From Candidatus Latescibacteria bacterium 4484_7 (GTDB lineage Bacteria > Krumholzibacteriota > Krumholzibacteriia > Krumholzibacteriales > Krumholzibacteriaceae): 6,445 bases of DNA. Made by a program: the position numbers and the translations under genes. Each line of letters starts with the position of its first letter. Within the stretch, counting starts at the first letter, position 1. The stretch is from the NCBI GenBank assembly GCA_002085285.1, contig NATK01000143.1, positions 1 to 6,445 of the forward strand, in the 5' to 3' direction. This document shows, piece after piece, positions 5,408 through 6,445 of the stretch. The notes beneath the pieces are model-generated. The model did no database searches, was not told the DNA's origin, and was given only the letters and a program-made list of their open reading frames with translations.

Positions 5408-6445
5408 CTATTCCCTGTCGACGTTTATTCCATAGTTCTTCAAACGATACCTCAATTTGTCTCTATGTAAGTTTAGCAATCTTGCAGCCTTGCTCTGGTT
5501 GTTGTTAGCTTCCTTAAGGGCCTTCAGTATCAATTTCTTTTCTATTTCCTCCATCATCTCTTCAAACTCCACACCGTTTTCAGAAAAGGGCCTCGTCAAT
5601 GCCGATTCGAGTTTCCGCACTGCCGTGTGCTCTTCGGAGACAGAGCCCTGCCCTTTTATACTCATTGGAAGATATTTCGCTCTCAACACCGTATCGTCCT
5701 CTAGTAGCACAATTCTTTCAACCATATTTTTCAGCTCACGGATGTTGCCCGGCCAGGGATAGTTGAGAATTATCTCATACGCATCGTCGTCTATATCGAC
5801 AAACTTCTTATTGAATCTTCTGTTGAAGAGGTTGAGAAAGTACTTGAGCAACAAATAGATATCTTCTTTTCTCTCTCTAAGCGGTGGAATGTAGATAGGT
5901 ATTACTTTCAACCTGTAGTATAGATCCTCTCTGAAAGTTCTTTTCTCGACCGCTTCTTTCAAATCCTTGTTTGTTGCCGAGATGATCCTCACACTCACCT
6001 TTATATCTCTTGTTCCGCCTACGCGCCTGAACGACATCTTCTCTAGAACACGCAGAAGCTTGACCTGTATGGTAAGGCTCATCTCTCCTATCTCGTCAAG
6101 AAAGAGGGTTCCTTTATTGGCAAGCTCCAGCAGGCCGACCTTCTTGAACTTTGCATCGGTGAAAGCACCCTTCTCGTGACCGAACAATTCGCTTTCGAGC
6201 AGCTCTTCGGGCAGAGATGCACAGTTTATTTCGAGAAACGGTTTTTCTCTTCTCGGACTGTAACGATGAATCATGTTGGCGATCATTTCCTTGCCCGTGC
6301 CACTTTCCCCCTGAATCAAGACGGTTGTCGTTTCGCTCTTGGCGACTCGCTTTACCACCTCGTATATTTCCTTCATTTGAGGGCTTTCGCCGGGAATATA
6401 ATCCTCATCCATATCGAGCTTCATTCTTCTTCGCAACTGAATGAG
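5408..6445 (-). CDS. NtrC-family sigma-54-dependent transcriptional activator, N-terminus outside window
   Basis: These activators hydrolyse ATP to remodel sigma-54 RNA polymerase. Numbering from the TTG at 6436, the AAA+ domain has IPGESPQM (14-21), Walker A GESGTGKE (43-50), the sigma-54 contact loop GAFTDA (90-95), Walker B GTLFLDEIGEM (109-119), arginine-finger region FREDLYYRL (168-176) and sensor II WPGNIRELKN (228-237). A Fis-type helix-turn-helix follows (about 296-338), including NNNQSKAARLLNLHRDKLRYRLK. The loop is GAFTDA rather than GAFTGA. The frame stays open to the right edge through LIQLRRRMKLDMDEDY, which resembles the linker after a receiver domain. A response-regulator domain therefore probably lies just outside the window, and the TTG is unlikely to be the true start. 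A cognate histidine kinase may lie further upstream. The target genes cannot be told from this sequence. Confidence 0.95.
   Translation of the reverse strand, partial: LIQLRRRMKLDMDEDYIPGESPQMKEIYEVVKRVAKSETTTVLIQGESGTGKEMIANMIHRYSPRREKPFLEINCASLPEELLESELFGHEKGAFTDAKFKKVGLLELANKGTLFLDEIGEMSLTIQVKLLRVLEKMSFRRVGGTRDIKVSVRIISATNKDLKEAVEKRTFREDLYYRLKVIPIYIPPLRERKEDIYLLLKYFLNLFNRRFNKKFVDIDDDAYEIILNYPWPGNIRELKNMVERIVLLEDDTVLRAKYLPMSIKGQGSVSEEHTAVRKLESALTRPFSENGVEFEEMMEEIEKKLILKALKEANNNQSKAARLLNLHRDKLRYRLKNYGINVDRE

Noticed and set aside
4846..5508. Plus-strand open frame of 220 codons
   Set aside because: It lies opposite the lptE-like gene and the end of the sigma-54 activator, shows no recognisable domain, and its composition is that of an antisense shadow.

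Overview
The window looks like chromosomal DNA from a Gram-negative (diderm) bacterium of moderate G+C content. The evidence is an LptE-like outer-membrane lipoprotein gene, a bacterial sigma-54 activator, bacterial HolA and a bacterial-type leucyl-tRNA synthetase. The lptE-holA-leuS association is familiar from deltaproteobacteria-like and other diderm genomes. I cannot fix the phylum from the sequence. The divergent sequences and the style of the exported protein at the left edge would fit an uncultured lineage, but that is inference.

Layout. Positions 2-445 (+) hold the C-terminal end of a beta-rich, probably exported protein that starts outside the window. It is followed by a clear Rho-independent terminator at 474-527 and an A+T-rich spacer with an 18-bp perfect palindrome. 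Everything from 711 to the right edge lies on the minus strand, as a compact set of six co-directional genes. In transcription order these are: a sigma-54 activator missing its N-terminus at the window edge (6445-5408), an LptE-like lipoprotein (5379-4861), DNA polymerase III delta (4856-3834), thioredoxin (3769-3434), a TusA/SirA-fold protein (3289-3047) and leuS (3047-711). Spacings are short or overlapping, except for 64 nt before the thioredoxin gene and 144 nt before the TusA-like gene. No transposon, CRISPR array, tRNA or rRNA was seen.

How the genes relate. The cluster mixes LPS export (LptE), clamp loading (HolA), thiol redox (thioredoxin), a sulfur-carrier-fold protein and translation (LeuRS). 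This is probably a housekeeping operon rather than one pathway. The two most notable points are within genes. LeuRS appears to have lost about 56 residues in frame. The missing part is the first half of the CP1 editing domain, including the WIGRS and threonine-rich TTRPDT motifs, while both catalytic signature motifs remain. The TusA-like protein has proline where the family has its catalytic cysteine. I see no clear case for a wholly new multi-gene system here.
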